The notes below the pieces were generated by a model. The model was given only the letters and a program-made list of their open reading frames with translations, was not told the origin of the DNA and made no database searches. A DNA stretch of 64,000 nucleotides from Microvirga sp. SRT01 (GTDB taxonomy: Bacteria > Pseudomonadota > Alphaproteobacteria > Sphingomonadales > Sphingomonadaceae): positions 434,001 to 498,000 of the forward strand of contig JAGSNX010000002.1 of NCBI GenBank assembly GCA_018139225.1, given 5' to 3'. The position numbers and the translations under genes were made by a program. The number at the start of each line of letters is the position of its first letter. Position 1 is the first letter of the stretch. Below are positions 21,900-30,276 of the stretch, piece by piece.

Positions 21900-24718
21900 T
21901 ATGGCGGCAGATCGTCGTCATCGAACCCGCTGGAGGGGCGCGGGGAGGGTGCGGCACCATCCTTGTGCCGGGGTGCGGGGAGGTCGCTCTCGACCGGCCG
22001 ACCGTCGCGTACGAAGTCAGTGGCGGCGTACAGCGCCCAGATGTCGCTCCAGATCATCGAGCTGGACTTGCGCTTGTGGAAACCCTTCCGCTCCAGCTGG
22101 GTGGCCAGATACTTCGGCGACCACGCCTTGCCGGATGCCGGCAGCAGCTGCGCCCAGGCCTGCCATGCGGCGAACAGCTCGTGCAGCGCAGTGCTGCCGA
22201 TCGTGTCCCCCGGCGACTTCTCGATGCACAGGCCGAGGAACTTGCCGAGGATGTCGTTCTCGTCGAGATATGCCTCGGTGGCCTCACGGATCGTCGCCGG
22301 CAGCGGCAGGCCCGACGTCAGGTACTGCAACGCGCCCCTGACCATCCTGTTGAGGATGCCGTCCGCCTCCCGCACCAGCTTGGCCTTCAGCTGAAGGTCC
22401 TGCTCGGCATCGGGGATGATGATGTCCCACGGGACCAGCTGGATTCGGCGACGGATGCCGTGATCGGTCCCGATCCGCGGCTTGTTGTTGGCGATGATCG
22501 TGTTCTTGAACGTGATGATCAGCTCGAACGGGGGCTTCATCAGCTCGCGCACGCCGCCCTTGGGTTCGTCGCTGGTCAGCTCCTTCACCAGCGCGTCGGA
22601 AAGCTTCGCCCCTTCGTCGGCTTCGTTGGCGTAGACCATGCGCCGGCCGGACAGGGCGGCGAGATCGGGCGACGCGTCGGAGCCCTTGCGCGATCCGCCA
22701 GCCTCCACGAACGTGTTGATCGACGCGGCCCAGGCATAGTCGCCGAGGATCGCGCGCTTTGTGTTGATCCAGACGCCTTTGCCGTTCGCGCCCTCGCCGT
22801 AGAAGATCGCCATCTTCTGCGCCGAGGCGTCGCCCAGCATGTTGTAGCCGGCCCATACGTCGAGGAAGTCGCGCATCTCCTGCTCGGGCTGCACCCGCGC
22901 GAGGAAGCCGTCATAGGCGGCGCAGATGGCGTCCGGATCGTAAGCGGCCGTCCCGACCTTCGTGATGCGATCTTCTCGACGAGGTTTGATCCGTCGAACC
23001 GTCGCCGGCCGACCGTCGACCGGCCGGGCGAACACGAGGGTGCCGTTCGCGACGTTGACCAGCAGCGGGTCGGCATCGAAGTCGCCGGGGCGGGCGGCGA
23101 GCCGTGCCTCCGCCATCTTGGGAACGCTGGAAATGTGGCCCGCGCCCTCGGAGGTTCGACCCCAACGGCTGATCATGTCCGACAGCAGCGTGATCGTGTC
23201 GTCGCGCGCGACCTTCACGACGCGATCGAGCTTGCCCTTCTGCTGTTCCCCGTGCGCGCGCAGCTGCTCCGCATCCCAGCCGGCAGGCGCTTCGGACGGT
23301 ATGCCGGTCGACCGAACGAACTCGGCTTCCTCCTGGATCGCCCGCATGGCGTCCTGCACCGCGCGGCCGAGCAGGCTGACCGCCATGTCGCGATTCCAGC
23401 GCCGGCCGTCCCATGCCAGCCAGCCCCATTGTTCGACGTAGAGGAAATCCGCCCCGTGGCGGGTCAGGAAGCGTTCAAGGTTGCCGAGGTCGGTCTGGGG
23501 CAGGAACGCGCACGCACGCGCCGCCTCTTCGCCCCCGGCCCCCTTTTGAACCCTCTCCGGAGCCGTTCCTCCCGGATGGGAGCTTGGCTCATTCTCATCT
23601 CCGGCGGGGGAGGGGGGAGTGGAGCGGGAGGATGCCCCCGATGCGCGAGGCGAGCGAGAGGAGGTGGACCGGCCGCTGTCGCGGCCGCGCGCCGCCTGCG
23701 CGCCTACGGCGCTGAGATCGCGGGGCTGGGCGTTATTGAAGCCGTTGTCGATCGCCGCGAGCGCGCCGTTCATGTCGGCGTTGTTCGGCATCGAACGCAC
23801 GACGGCTTCGATGGCGGCTCGCACGACGGACTCGCGCAGCGCGCCCGCCAAGACGAAGCCGCCGAGTTTCATGGCCGCGTGATAGATGCCGGCGTTGCGC
23901 CCGCCGTAGCGACCACCGCCCTCCGGCGTCCGCTCCAGCTCCGCCAGCTCCTCGTCGAGGGCGCGCAGGGCGTAGTGGCGCTGCGCGTCATCGGCCTGCG
24001 CGGCCGTGGACATCGGTGCGGCGGGCGCGACGCTGCGATCGCGGGCGGGAGCCTTGGCTTTTCGGTCGCGCAGGATGCGTACCAGCTCGGCCGGGGCGGG
24101 CTTCACCGCATCGGGGTTGGTCCAGTCGCCGCTGGTCCAGGTATAGGCGCCCGGTCCCTTCTTCCCGCCCTGATCGAGGTCACCGAGGCGGACCGAGGGA
24201 GGCGCGATCACGTAGCCGCCGAGGCCGCGGACATCGATGTGGCGGGGCAAGTTGCCGCGGTTCCCGATCGGCTCGCCTTCGGGCATCAGGAACCAGTGAT
24301 GCTCGCCACCGGACGGCGTCAGCGACGTCAGCGTCGCCGGCAGCGGACAGCCCATGTCGGCCATCAGCGCGGCCTTCAACCGGTCGACGGTCCAGACGTC
24401 CTGCTCGATCTCGCCCGTCTCGCTGTCGACGTACTCGTCAACGCGCGGATCGAAATCGATCAGCAGCAGCCCGCCGGCGCCGGCGGACAGGCCGATGTTC
24501 GCGAGCGGCCACTTGGTCCACCAGGCGCGGATCTGATCCTCGTCACAGGTGGCCTTCGTCAGCCCGCCCGAGTTCGGGATCGGCTTGTTTTCTTCGTCAC
24601 GGTCGCGGCCGAGCAGCGGCCGGCCGTTGCGATCGTTGCAGGGGAAGACTGGCCACCCCCGGCGCGCGAATTCAAGCGCCGCCTCACACATAGGCGACGT
24701 CGTGGTGTTGACCGACAC
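21899..24718 (-). CDS. Bifunctional DNA primase/polymerase (prim-pol) fused to P4-type SF3 helicase
   Basis: A 939-aa replication protein. The prim-pol domain (residues about 10-215) shows GLSAGAGGLLLIDFDP with catalytic DFD at 88-90, SGGEHHW near 137-142 and DVRGLGGYVIAPPS at 162-175. A long Ser/Pro/Gly linker (about 340-400) leads to a D5/P4-type helicase domain with Walker A GEGANGKG (641-648). That is followed by Walker B-like SGRRMVYANEADEG and ELTSDEPKGGVRELMKPPFE. It would prime and unwind at the phage origin. The iteron-like cluster begins at its stop codon, and the phage beta clamp lies two genes upstream. Confidence 0.9.
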   Translation of the reverse strand: MSVNTTTSPMCEAALEFARRGWPVFPCNDRNGRPLLGRDRDEENKPIPNSGGLTKATCDEDQIRAWWTKWPLANIGLSAGAGGLLLIDFDPRVDEYVDSETGEIEQDVWTVDRLKAALMADMGCPLPATLTSLTPSGGEHHWFLMPEGEPIGNRGNLPRHIDVRGLGGYVIAPPSVRLGDLDQGGKKGPGAYTWTSGDWTNPDAVKPAPAELVRILRDRKAKAPARDRSVAPAAPMSTAAQADDAQRHYALRALDEELAELERTPEGGGRYGGRNAGIYHAAMKLGGFVLAGALRESVVRAAIEAVVRSMPNNADMNGALAAIDNGFNNAQPRDLSAVGAQAARGRDSGRSTSSRSPRASGASSRSTPPSPAGDENEPSSHPGGTAPERVQKGAGGEEAARACAFLPQTDLGNLERFLTRHGADFLYVEQWGWLAWDGRRWNRDMAVSLLGRAVQDAMRAIQEEAEFVRSTGIPSEAPAGWDAEQLRAHGEQQKGKLDRVVKVARDDTITLLSDMISRWGRTSEGAGHISSVPKMAEARLAARPGDFDADPLLVNVANGTLVFARPVDGRPATVRRIKPRREDRITKVGTAAYDPDAICAAYDGFLARVQPEQEMRDFLDVWAGYNMLGDASAQKMAIFYGEGANGKGVWINTKRAILGDYAWAASINTFVEAGGSRKGSDASPDLAALSGRRMVYANEADEGAKLSDALVKELTSDEPKGGVRELMKPPFELIITFKNTIIANNKPRIGTDHGIRRRIQLVPWDIIIPDAEQDLQLKAKLVREADGILNRMVRGALQYLTSGLPLPATIREATEAYLDENDILGKFLGLCIEKSPGDTIGSTALHELFAAWQAWAQLLPASGKAWSPKYLATQLERKGFHKRKSSSMIWSDIWALYAATDFVRDGRPVESDLPAPRHKDGAAPSPRPSSGFDDDDLPP

Positions 24719-24762
24719 TGGTACTATCCCCCGGTGGCGCCCTCAGGCGCTCGTCGCATTGT

Positions 24763-25539
24763 TCAGGCGAACATCGCTTTCAGTGCTGCAATCTTGCGTT
24801 CGGCTTCCGTCGCGCGCGCTTCTGCCGCCTCCGCCCGCTCGATCGCCGCGGCGAGGTCGGCGGACTGATCCGGCCGCGCGGCCTGCGTGGACAGTTCGGC
24901 GAACACCCGGCCGATATCGGCGACGATCGTGTCGACCGAGGGTACGTGTTCGGCCGAAACGGCCGCGGCGACTGGGGGCGCTGGCTGAGCACCTCGACCG
25001 ATCAGCACGGCTGCGGCGTGGCCGAGCGAGATGTCATCGGACTTCGCCAGCGCCTCGATCGCGGCGATCGCGCTGGTGGCGGTAGCGGGGAGCATGAACG
25101 ACTTGCCTGCCATGACGGGTTCCTTCGCGGGCTGGGCCGCGGCGGGTGCCGCTGGCGAGGTGACGGTGGAGAGTAGCTTCGACGCGTTCTCCGCGACGAC
25201 GGCACGCGCGGACTTCCGACCGCGGTTGAGGATTGCTGCGATCCGCGCCGTGGTGGCGTCGACCACGGGATCAGCCTTGGCGACGGTGGGCACCGGCCGC
25301 TCGACCGGCTCCAGCGCGTGGCGCTGCCGGCCCAGTGTCACCTTGCGGGTGTCGCCGTAGCCCTTGATCGTGATCCGGCCGGCGTCGGCCAGCTCGGCGA
25401 GCAGCGTGCGCGCGGACTCGGGGCTGTCGAAACTGAACCGCTCGCATATCTCGGCATCAATTGGCGTAGGCTCGCCTGCGGAGACGCGTGCCTCGATCCA
25501 GTCGTACATGGTGGTCAGTGCGAAGCGCGAGTGGGCCAT
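24763..25539 (-). CDS. Phage protein with winged-helix N-terminus and C-terminal coiled coil
   Basis: A 258-aa protein. Residues about 1-65 (MYDWIEARVSAGEPTPIDAEICERFSFDSPESARTLLAELADAGRITIKG) look like a winged helix similar to the LexA N-terminal fold. A low-complexity Ala/Pro middle follows, and the last 40 residues are a coiled coil (AAIERAEAAEARATEAERKIAALKAMF). It sits between the beta clamp and the prim-pol/helicase, so a role in replication or its regulation is likely. No family is assigned. Confidence 0.72.
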   Translation of the reverse strand: MAHSRFALTTMYDWIEARVSAGEPTPIDAEICERFSFDSPESARTLLAELADAGRITIKGYGDTRKVTLGRQRHALEPVERPVPTVAKADPVVDATTARIAAILNRGRKSARAVVAENASKLLSTVTSPAAPAAAQPAKEPVMAGKSFMLPATATSAIAAIEALAKSDDISLGHAAAVLIGRGAQPAPPVAAAVSAEHVPSVDTIVADIGRVFAELSTQAARPDQSADLAAAIERAEAAEARATEAERKIAALKAMFA

Positions 25540-25542
25540 CGA

Positions 25543-26655
25543 TCAGACCCGCAACGGCATCAGGACGAAGGTGGTCGATGCCGCTTCGCTATCCCGCCAC
25601 AGGCTCGGCGCGGCGCTGTCCGTGAACGTCGCCTCAATCGTGTCGGCCGACATGTGGCCGAGCATCTCGCCGAGGTACTTGGCGTTGAAACCGATCGTCA
25701 GCGCGGTGAACGGCCAGCCGCAGGGCACTTCCTCGCGCGCCGTTCCGGTTTCTGGCGAAGACACCGACAGCACGAGCAGGTCGCTCTCCAGCTCCAACTT
25801 CACCGCTCGCGTCTTCTCAGTGGAGATGGTGGCCACTCGCGCGACCGCCTTGGCTAAATCCTCGCGCGCGATCGTCAGCTTGCCGGTGTGGCTGGACGGT
25901 ATGACGCGGGTGTAGTCGGGAAACTCGCCGTCGATAGTCTTCGCGTCGATCGTCGTCGAGCCGATCTCGAAACGGACCCGCTTGCGGCTGATCCGCACGT
26001 CGACGTTGCCCTCGTGTCGGCCGAGCAGCGGCAGCAGCAGCTTCACGACCTTGCGGGGGATGATCACGTCGGGCAGCGCCTCGGCACCGTCAGGCCGCGC
26101 AACGGCGCAGCGGGCGAGCCGGTGGCCATCTGTGGTGGCGAACCGCAGATCGCCGTCGTTTGGCGCATGCACGAACACCCCGTTGAGGTAGTATCGCGTC
26201 GCTTCGGTGGAGGCGCAGTGCGCCACCTGGTCGAACGCTGCGGCAAGGTAGATCGCCGGCATCTCGAACTCGGCTTCGAACTCGCCGCGCGGCAGCGACG
26301 GGAAGTCGTCGACCGGCAGCGTGCCCATCGAGAACCGCGACCGGCCGACGCTCAGCGTCAGCTTGCCATCTGCGACCTTCACGAGGGCCTCTCCGTCCGC
26401 CGGCAGCTTCGCCGCGACACGCGCCATCAGGCCCGCTTCCACGGTGAAGCTGAAGGCGGCTTCCGCCTCCAGCGAGTGGTGCCGCTCTGCCCAGGCATCC
26501 AAGTCGGTGCCGGTAACGACGACGCCGGTACGGCCGACGCTGATCAGCACATTCGAGAGGATCGGGATCGTGTTCCGCGCCTCGACCACGCCGGCCACGT
26601 CGCCGAGCATCGCGCGCAGCGCCGTCACCGGGATCTGGAAAGAGCCTTCGTTCAT
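25543..26655 (-). CDS. dnaN: DNA polymerase III beta subunit (sliding clamp), phage-encoded
   Basis: A 370-aa protein of normal clamp length. The three repeated clamp domains are evident: MARVAAKLPADGEALVKVADGKLTLSVGRSRFSMGTLPVDDFPSLP, then RYYLNGVFVHAPNDGDLRFATTDGHRLA, then DGEFPDYTRVIPSSHTGKLTIAREDLAKAV. It ends MPLRV, close to the conserved MPMRL C-terminus that lines the polymerase-binding cleft. It is flanked by phage DNA-binding genes and overlaps the upstream gene by four bases (ATGA), so it is part of the early operon and not the host copy. It presumably recruits host polymerase III to phage forks. Confidence 0.93.
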   Translation of the reverse strand: MNEGSFQIPVTALRAMLGDVAGVVEARNTIPILSNVLISVGRTGVVVTGTDLDAWAERHHSLEAEAAFSFTVEAGLMARVAAKLPADGEALVKVADGKLTLSVGRSRFSMGTLPVDDFPSLPRGEFEAEFEMPAIYLAAAFDQVAHCASTEATRYYLNGVFVHAPNDGDLRFATTDGHRLARCAVARPDGAEALPDVIIPRKVVKLLLPLLGRHEGNVDVRISRKRVRFEIGSTTIDAKTIDGEFPDYTRVIPSSHTGKLTIAREDLAKAVARVATISTEKTRAVKLELESDLLVLSVSSPETGTAREEVPCGWPFTALTIGFNAKYLGEMLGHMSADTIEATFTDSAAPSLWRDSEAASTTFVLMPLRV

Positions 26656-27215
26656 GCTGCCAGTCCTGTCTGGGCGCCCGTGGCGATGATGATGATGCGG
26701 CGGTAGGTCGGCGCGGCGCAGCCCTGGACGCGGATCAGGTGGCCCGCTGCCATCGCAGCTAGCCCCGCCTTCACGGCTTCCTCGGAAAGCCGCGCGCGGG
26801 CCGCGAGTTGTTTATCGGTAGGGCACGGCCGGCCATGGTGGGCGAACCGCTCCAGCACCGGCAGCAGCGCGTCGATCAGCGCCGCTTCCCCGTCCGCCAG
26901 CACGGCAGACGGAGCAACCAACTTAGGTCGATGCGGGCGCGCCATGGCCGTCATCGTCGCGGTCCGGTGCGCAGTGTAATTGAACACGGTCGTGTCCAGC
27001 GTGGAGCGCGGCCGGGTCAGCACGACCAGTCCGCGCTTCTCCAGCTCGCGCATGCGCGCCGCACCGCGGCTGGCGACCGGCAGACATAGACGCGTGGCAT
27101 AGACGAAGCGATCGCCGGGTTTGGCGATCTCCATCCACGCGTCGATCCGCTCCGGCGACGCCACGATGCCCGGAGCCTCGTCATAGACGTGGATCAGCGG
27201 GGCTGCGGCCATCAC
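26652..27215 (-). CDS. Phage helix-turn-helix protein
   Basis: A 187-aa protein. The N-terminal half has a winged-helix look (GDRFVYATRLCLPVASRGAARMRELEKRGLVVLTRPR). The second half has another helix-turn-helix-like segment (CPTDKQLAARARLSEEAVKAGLAAMAAGHLIRVQG). It overlaps the beta-clamp start by four bases and the upstream 66-aa gene by four bases. It may be a regulator or a replication initiator. No family is recognised. Confidence 0.72.
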   Translation of the reverse strand: MMAAAPLIHVYDEAPGIVASPERIDAWMEIAKPGDRFVYATRLCLPVASRGAARMRELEKRGLVVLTRPRSTLDTTVFNYTAHRTATMTAMARPHRPKLVAPSAVLADGEAALIDALLPVLERFAHHGRPCPTDKQLAARARLSEEAVKAGLAAMAAGHLIRVQGCAAPTYRRIIIIATGAQTGLAA

Positions 27216-27412
27216 GACGCCCTCCCTTGGTCACCCGGCGAGGCGGTGTTTGCGGTGGGGGGGACCTCCGCCTCGCCGGCACGCGTCGGGGACAGGGGGG
27301 AAGCCCCGCGCGTGATCTCGTTATCTCGTGCCGCGAGCTGCGGCGTGTGCGCGATCGCGCGCGCCCACGCACCGGGCGCGCTGACGGCGTCGATGGTGAG
27401 CGTCGGCGACAT
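27212..27412 (-). CDS. Small hypothetical phage protein (66 aa)
   Basis: A 66-aa frame (MSPTLTIDAVSAPGAWARAIAHTPQLAARDNEITRG...) with start and stop overlapping both neighbours (TGATG at 27412 and ATGA at 27212-27215). The tight coupling on both sides is the main support. The C-terminal half is Pro/Thr/Ala-rich and probably disordered. Nothing is recognised in it. Confidence 0.6.
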   Translation of the reverse strand: MSPTLTIDAVSAPGAWARAIAHTPQLAARDNEITRGASPLSPTRAGEAEVPPTANTASPGDQGRAS

Positions 27413-27711
27413 CAGGCGGCTTTCGCCAGCATGCCGCGATCGGCGGGATGATCAGCCCACGCACCATCGGCAGGGCGAAGCCAATCGCGGCTCCACACCG
27501 CACCGCCGGTCGCCCAATAGATGGCATTTGCCTCGTCGCCGACCGGCTCGACCTCACCAGAGATCAGACGATCTACATAGCTGACGTGATGACCGATCGT
27601 GCGGGCGAAGCGGTCGAACGCCTGATCACCGCCGCGGCCGAAAAACCATGCCAAGCGCCTTGCGCCTTCGTTCAAGGGCTTCAGCGCCGGCAGATGCAAT
27701 TTCGTCTTCAT
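27412..27711 (-). CDS. Putative helix-turn-helix phage protein
   Basis: A 99-aa protein. DQAFDRFARTIGHHVSYVDRLISGEVEPVGDEANAIYWATGG fits a Cro-like helix-turn-helix with a short beta end. It lies third in the leftward early operon, directly after the CII-like gene, coupled by TGATG at 27711. It is probably a regulator. Confidence 0.65.
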   Translation of the reverse strand: MKTKLHLPALKPLNEGARRLAWFFGRGGDQAFDRFARTIGHHVSYVDRLISGEVEPVGDEANAIYWATGGAVWSRDWLRPADGAWADHPADRGMLAKAA

Positions 27712-28175
27712 CAGGACTCCACGATGGTCTGAAGGGCAGCGCGCATCGCCGCGGCGACACGGATGGCATCGTCGACCTCGGTCAGCGTCTTGCGCGCGTC
27801 CGTCTGGTCGAAGTTGTTGTCGGCTAGGCCGGTGCAGACCGCCGCAGTGACCTCGCTGAGTTCCTTGGTCAGCGATGCGAGCAGCGACAGCAGGTCCTCA
27901 CGGGTCGCCGGAGCGTCAGGCAGGGCTACGAAGGTGCCTCCCATGATCTGGCAGAGATTGCGGGTGACGTGGGGCCAGCCTTCCCGGCTTCGCGCCAACG
28001 GCTCCAAATCGGCAATCACGTCGAGGGCGACGAAGCAGTCGTCCTTGTTCATGTTCTGCGCGTCAGAGAGCGTCGACTTACCGACGCGGCAGAAGCTGGC
28101 AGCAGCCTCGACCCCGCCGACACCCTTCACCATCTCCGCCGTGGCACGCTTCAGCGCGAGCAGATCGGGCGTCAC
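27711..28175 (-). CDS. CII-like phage regulator
   Basis: A 154-aa protein. EMVKGVGGVEAAASFCRVGKSTLSDAQNMNKDDCFVALDVIADLEPLA is the usual start of phage regulatory CII-type proteins, with a helix-turn-helix followed by a helical oligomerisation part (ATREDLLSLLASLTKELSEVTAAVC). It overlaps the Cro-like gene by four bases. Its position as the second gene left of the switch fits a lysis-lysogeny regulator. Confidence 0.68.
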   Translation of the reverse strand: MTPDLLALKRATAEMVKGVGGVEAAASFCRVGKSTLSDAQNMNKDDCFVALDVIADLEPLARSREGWPHVTRNLCQIMGGTFVALPDAPATREDLLSLLASLTKELSEVTAAVCTGLADNNFDQTDARKTLTEVDDAIRVAAAMRAALQTIVES

Positions 28176-28438
28176 GAGACTGCCCCGGCGGAAACATGAT
28201 TGCCGTTTCCGGATGACTGATCTTCAGCCGCCGCGGCAAGATCGTCTCCATGTTCAGCCGCTGCGAAATCGAACTCGATGCCCTCGGCGCTCGCTACCAA
28301 CCGGAGATGCGCCATGCGCGACCGCGGAATGCCATTCTTGCGCCAGCTGTGGACTGTCGAAGGCGGGGCATCGATCATCCGAGATACAGCGGTCGTGCCG
28401 CCAAGCGTGTCGATGATGTGATCAGCAGCGTTGGCCAT
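28172..28438 (-). CDS. Cro-like repressor
   Basis: An 88-aa protein from ATG 28438 (MANAADHIIDTLGGTTAV). A TTG start 12 codons upstream would run into the operators and was rejected. GGTTAVSRMIDAPPSTVHSWRKNGIPRSRMAHLRLVASAEG is a classic Cro/YdaS-type helix-turn-helix. It is divergent from the CI-type repressor across a 93-bp operator region and heads the leftward lytic operon. Confidence 0.82.
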   Translation of the reverse strand: MANAADHIIDTLGGTTAVSRMIDAPPSTVHSWRKNGIPRSRMAHLRLVASAEGIEFDFAAAEHGDDLAAAAEDQSSGNGNHVSAGAVS

Positions 28439-28447
28439 GGCGGGCGG

Positions 28448-28511
28448 TTTGCGATAAACGCAAAGTTCTTGCAAGCTGAAATTTGCGATAATCGCGATTG
28501 CGATATTCGCA
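28448..28511. promoter_or_regulatory. Lysogeny switch operators O1-O3
   Basis: Three palindromes of the form TGCG-N5-CGCA lie between the divergent cro-like and repressor genes. O1 is TTTGCGATAAACGCAAA (28448-28464, 6-bp perfect arms). O2 is TTGCGATAATCGCGA (28483-28497, one mismatch). O3 is TGCGATATTCGCA (28499-28511). O2 and O3 are 15 bp apart centre to centre and O1 lies 34 bp away. GATAAT (28487-28492) inside O2 could be the repressor promoter -10. Clear -35 boxes are not seen. Confidence 0.82.
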
Positions 28512-28531
28512 GGCTATCGCATGACCGAGCC

Positions 28532-29119
28532 ATGGACGTTGAATGGATCAAGGCTGAGCTGGCTCGCCGGAACATGACCCAGCGCGATCTCGCGCAGGCG
28601 ATCGGGATGGACGAGAACCATCTGTCGAAGGCTCTGAAGGGCAAGCGCCAGTTCAAGCTGCACGAAGCCGACGCCATTAGGGCTGAGTTGCCGGAAGAAC
28701 CGGAAGACATCGAACGGTTGCCGGTGCGCTCCATCCCATTGCTCGGCGAGGTTCCTGCCGGCAGCTTCGATCATCGGGAAAACCGGGGAGGGCGGAGGTT
28801 GATCGTGAGTGATCCCGACGTTCCGGCTGGCGCCTACGGTCTAACCGTCAAGGGAGACTCGATGGACCTGATAGTTCCGGAAGGTTCGACGGTGATCATA
28901 GACCCGTCAGACCGGCAGCTGTGGCCAGGTGCTCGGTACGTAGTGCGATCCGCTGACGGAGGCACGACCTTCAAAGAATACCAGGAAGGCCCAGCCCGGC
29001 TGGTGCCCTGTTCGAGCAACCCGGATCACGAAGAAATTCTACTTGGCGCGGAATTGGTCGTGATTGAGGGACGCGTGTTTTCGTACGCTATGCGCGACGT
29101 TCCTAGGCGCTCAGTCTAA
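28532..29119 (+). CDS. LexA/CI-type prophage repressor
   Basis: A 195-aa protein from ATG 28532. The helix-turn-helix is at residues about 14-40 (MTQRDLAQAIGMDENHLSKALKGK). The C-terminal S24 peptidase domain has a probable autocleavage bond Ala76-Gly77 (LLGEVPAGSF), nucleophile Ser110 (VKGDSMDLIVPEG) and Lys148 (GGTTFKEYQEG). It is self-cleaved with host RecA in related phages, so this prophage is likely induced by DNA damage. It faces the cro-like gene over O1-O3 and probably also binds O4-O5. Longer upstream starts would cross the operators. Confidence 0.93.
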   Translation: MDVEWIKAELARRNMTQRDLAQAIGMDENHLSKALKGKRQFKLHEADAIRAELPEEPEDIERLPVRSIPLLGEVPAGSFDHRENRGGRRLIVSDPDVPAGAYGLTVKGDSMDLIVPEGSTVIIDPSDRQLWPGARYVVRSADGGTTFKEYQEGPARLVPCSSNPDHEEILLGAELVVIEGRVFSYAMRDVPRRSV

Positions 29120-29291
29120 GCTGCTCTTCCCGCTGCCAGACGATGGCAGCGCCACAGTCGAGGTACAGATCGCCCCACTCATCTCGCTCGGCCAACCCAG
29201 CGGCGACGGCATCTTGAACAGCCTGCGACTTCTTAATTCGCCACGGTCCCTTCGGCTGCCCGAACGCGACACACCTATACCTGAGCGCCAT
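29103..29291 (-). CDS. Small hypothetical protein convergent with repressor (62 aa)
   Basis: A 62-aa frame (MALRYRCVAFGQPKGPWRIKKSQAVQDAV...GDLYLDCGAAIVWQREEQ) whose 3' end overlaps the repressor's by 17 bases. Its sequence is protein-like with a Lys/Gln-rich centre and an acidic GD-LYLDC strand. A minus-strand TTGACA (29358-29353) beside operator O4 may drive it. The ribosome site is poor (AGGGA lies against the ATG). No family is recognised. Confidence 0.45.
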   Translation of the reverse strand: MALRYRCVAFGQPKGPWRIKKSQAVQDAVAAGLAERDEWGDLYLDCGAAIVWQREEQLRLSA

Positions 29292-29352
29292 TCCCTAACC
29301 CGCTAACGACTCGCCAATGAGAACAAAGATTGAACATCATCGAACCGCCGCA

Positions 29353-29411
29353 TGTCAATCTGCGTATATCGCAAAAGACTGATTGACAGGAAGTTTGCGA
29401 ATATCGCACAT
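29353..29411. promoter_or_regulatory. Second operator pair O4-O5 and candidate promoters
   Basis: TGCGTATATCGCA (29361-29373) and TGCGAATATCGCA (29396-29408) are the same TGCG-N5-CGCA palindrome as O1-O3, 35 bp apart. TTGACA at 29383-29388 is a good -35 for a rightward promoter, with a weak -10 about 17 bp on (29406-29411). O5 would then sit between the two boxes and repress it. A minus-strand TTGACA (29358-29353) lies just left of O4. This suggests the rightward operon, including the integrase, belongs to the repressor regulon. Confidence 0.72.
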
Positions 29412-29437
29412 ACCGCCATCAGCCGCACCCCGCGGCG

Positions 29438-29770
29438 ATGGAGGCTCCCTTGCAATCCTGCACCCTCTCCCGCGATCTCGGCGTGCCGCGCCTTGCTCGC
29501 ACTCGCTTCGCCAGCAGCTTCGGCGAACACGCCGCGCCGTTCGGCCTCGCACCAGCCAGCCAGTCGGTCGGCGACACGGTTCAGCGCCTGCGCGAGCGCG
29601 AGCAGTTTGACTTAGCTGCGCTCGAAGCCAGCCTTCATCGGCAGCTACGCCCCATCGAGCCGATCCGACCATCAGCAGAGACGACCAAGCGCATCGAATG
29701 GGCGTGCTTGGGCACGGCGCTGGCCATCGGGCTGTTAGTCGTCAGCCGCACCGCTGGTTGGCTGCCATGA
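29438..29770 (+). CDS. Small phage protein with C-terminal membrane anchor
   Basis: A 110-aa protein, first gene of the rightward operon. The N-terminus is Ser/Arg/Ala-rich, a helical section follows (VGDTVQRLREREQFDLAALEASLHRQLRPI), and a single hydrophobic helix near residues 88-106 (WACLGTALAIGLLVVS) ends the protein. It overlaps the next gene by four bases (ATGA). A tail-anchored membrane protein in this position could act in superinfection exclusion or lysis control, but this is not established. Confidence 0.6.
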   Translation: MEAPLQSCTLSRDLGVPRLARTRFASSFGEHAAPFGLAPASQSVGDTVQRLREREQFDLAALEASLHRQLRPIEPIRPSAETTKRIEWACLGTALAIGLLVVSRTAGWLP

Positions 29771-30276
29771 GCAGCGTCCTGCAAGGCTGGGTCGGCAGCT
29801 TGTCCCTCATGCAGCAGACCGTGCTGCTTACTGCGGTTCGTGGGCCGGACGGCGTGCCAAAGTATGGCCCGACGAAGATGCTTTTGCGCTGGTACCGGCG
29901 CTGCATCCTGCTGTCGGCAATGGATCAGGCGGTTCTGGCGACGCCGTACGAACATGGTGGCGGGTCGTTTACCGGGCCGAGCTTTTCGGCTCTGTACGGG
30001 AGCGATTGGTACGCGCCGATGGACGCGATCGTCGGCGACTATCTGCGCGAGCTGGACGCGATCCCGCATCATTTCCAGCTGCATCTCCTGCATGCGGCCG
30101 AGATCGTCGGATACAAGCACCCGCTGCCCGAGATCCGCGCGTGGTGGTTCTCGACATACGTGCGCCTCGTGCACGACATGCATCTCTGGCCTGAAACCGA
30201 AGAGCAGCTGGATCACCGGCTAGGTGACAGCCGCGACCAGTGGCTGTCGCGCAACGACATCGCGACGGTCGACTGA
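29767..30276 (+). CDS. Phage hypothetical protein (169 aa)
   Basis: A 169-aa protein from ATG 29767. It is rich in aromatic residues and histidine in the second half (DAIPHHFQLHLLHAAEIVGYKHPLPEIRAWWFSTYVRLVHDMHLW), with helices throughout. GPTKMLLRWYRRCILLSAMDQAV suggests a basic helix. It is coupled to both neighbours by overlaps. The many His/Trp residues are notable, but no metal-binding pattern is clear. Function is unknown. Confidence 0.72.
   Translation: MSSVLQGWVGSLSLMQQTVLLTAVRGPDGVPKYGPTKMLLRWYRRCILLSAMDQAVLATPYEHGGGSFTGPSFSALYGSDWYAPMDAIVGDYLRELDAIPHHFQLHLLHAAEIVGYKHPLPEIRAWWFSTYVRLVHDMHLWPETEEQLDHRLGDSRDQWLSRNDIATVD

Noticed and set aside
21965..24868. Long plus-strand frame opposite the prim-pol/helicase gene
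   Set aside because: It has the same antisense-shadow composition and no ribosome site, and it runs through the end of the real gene.
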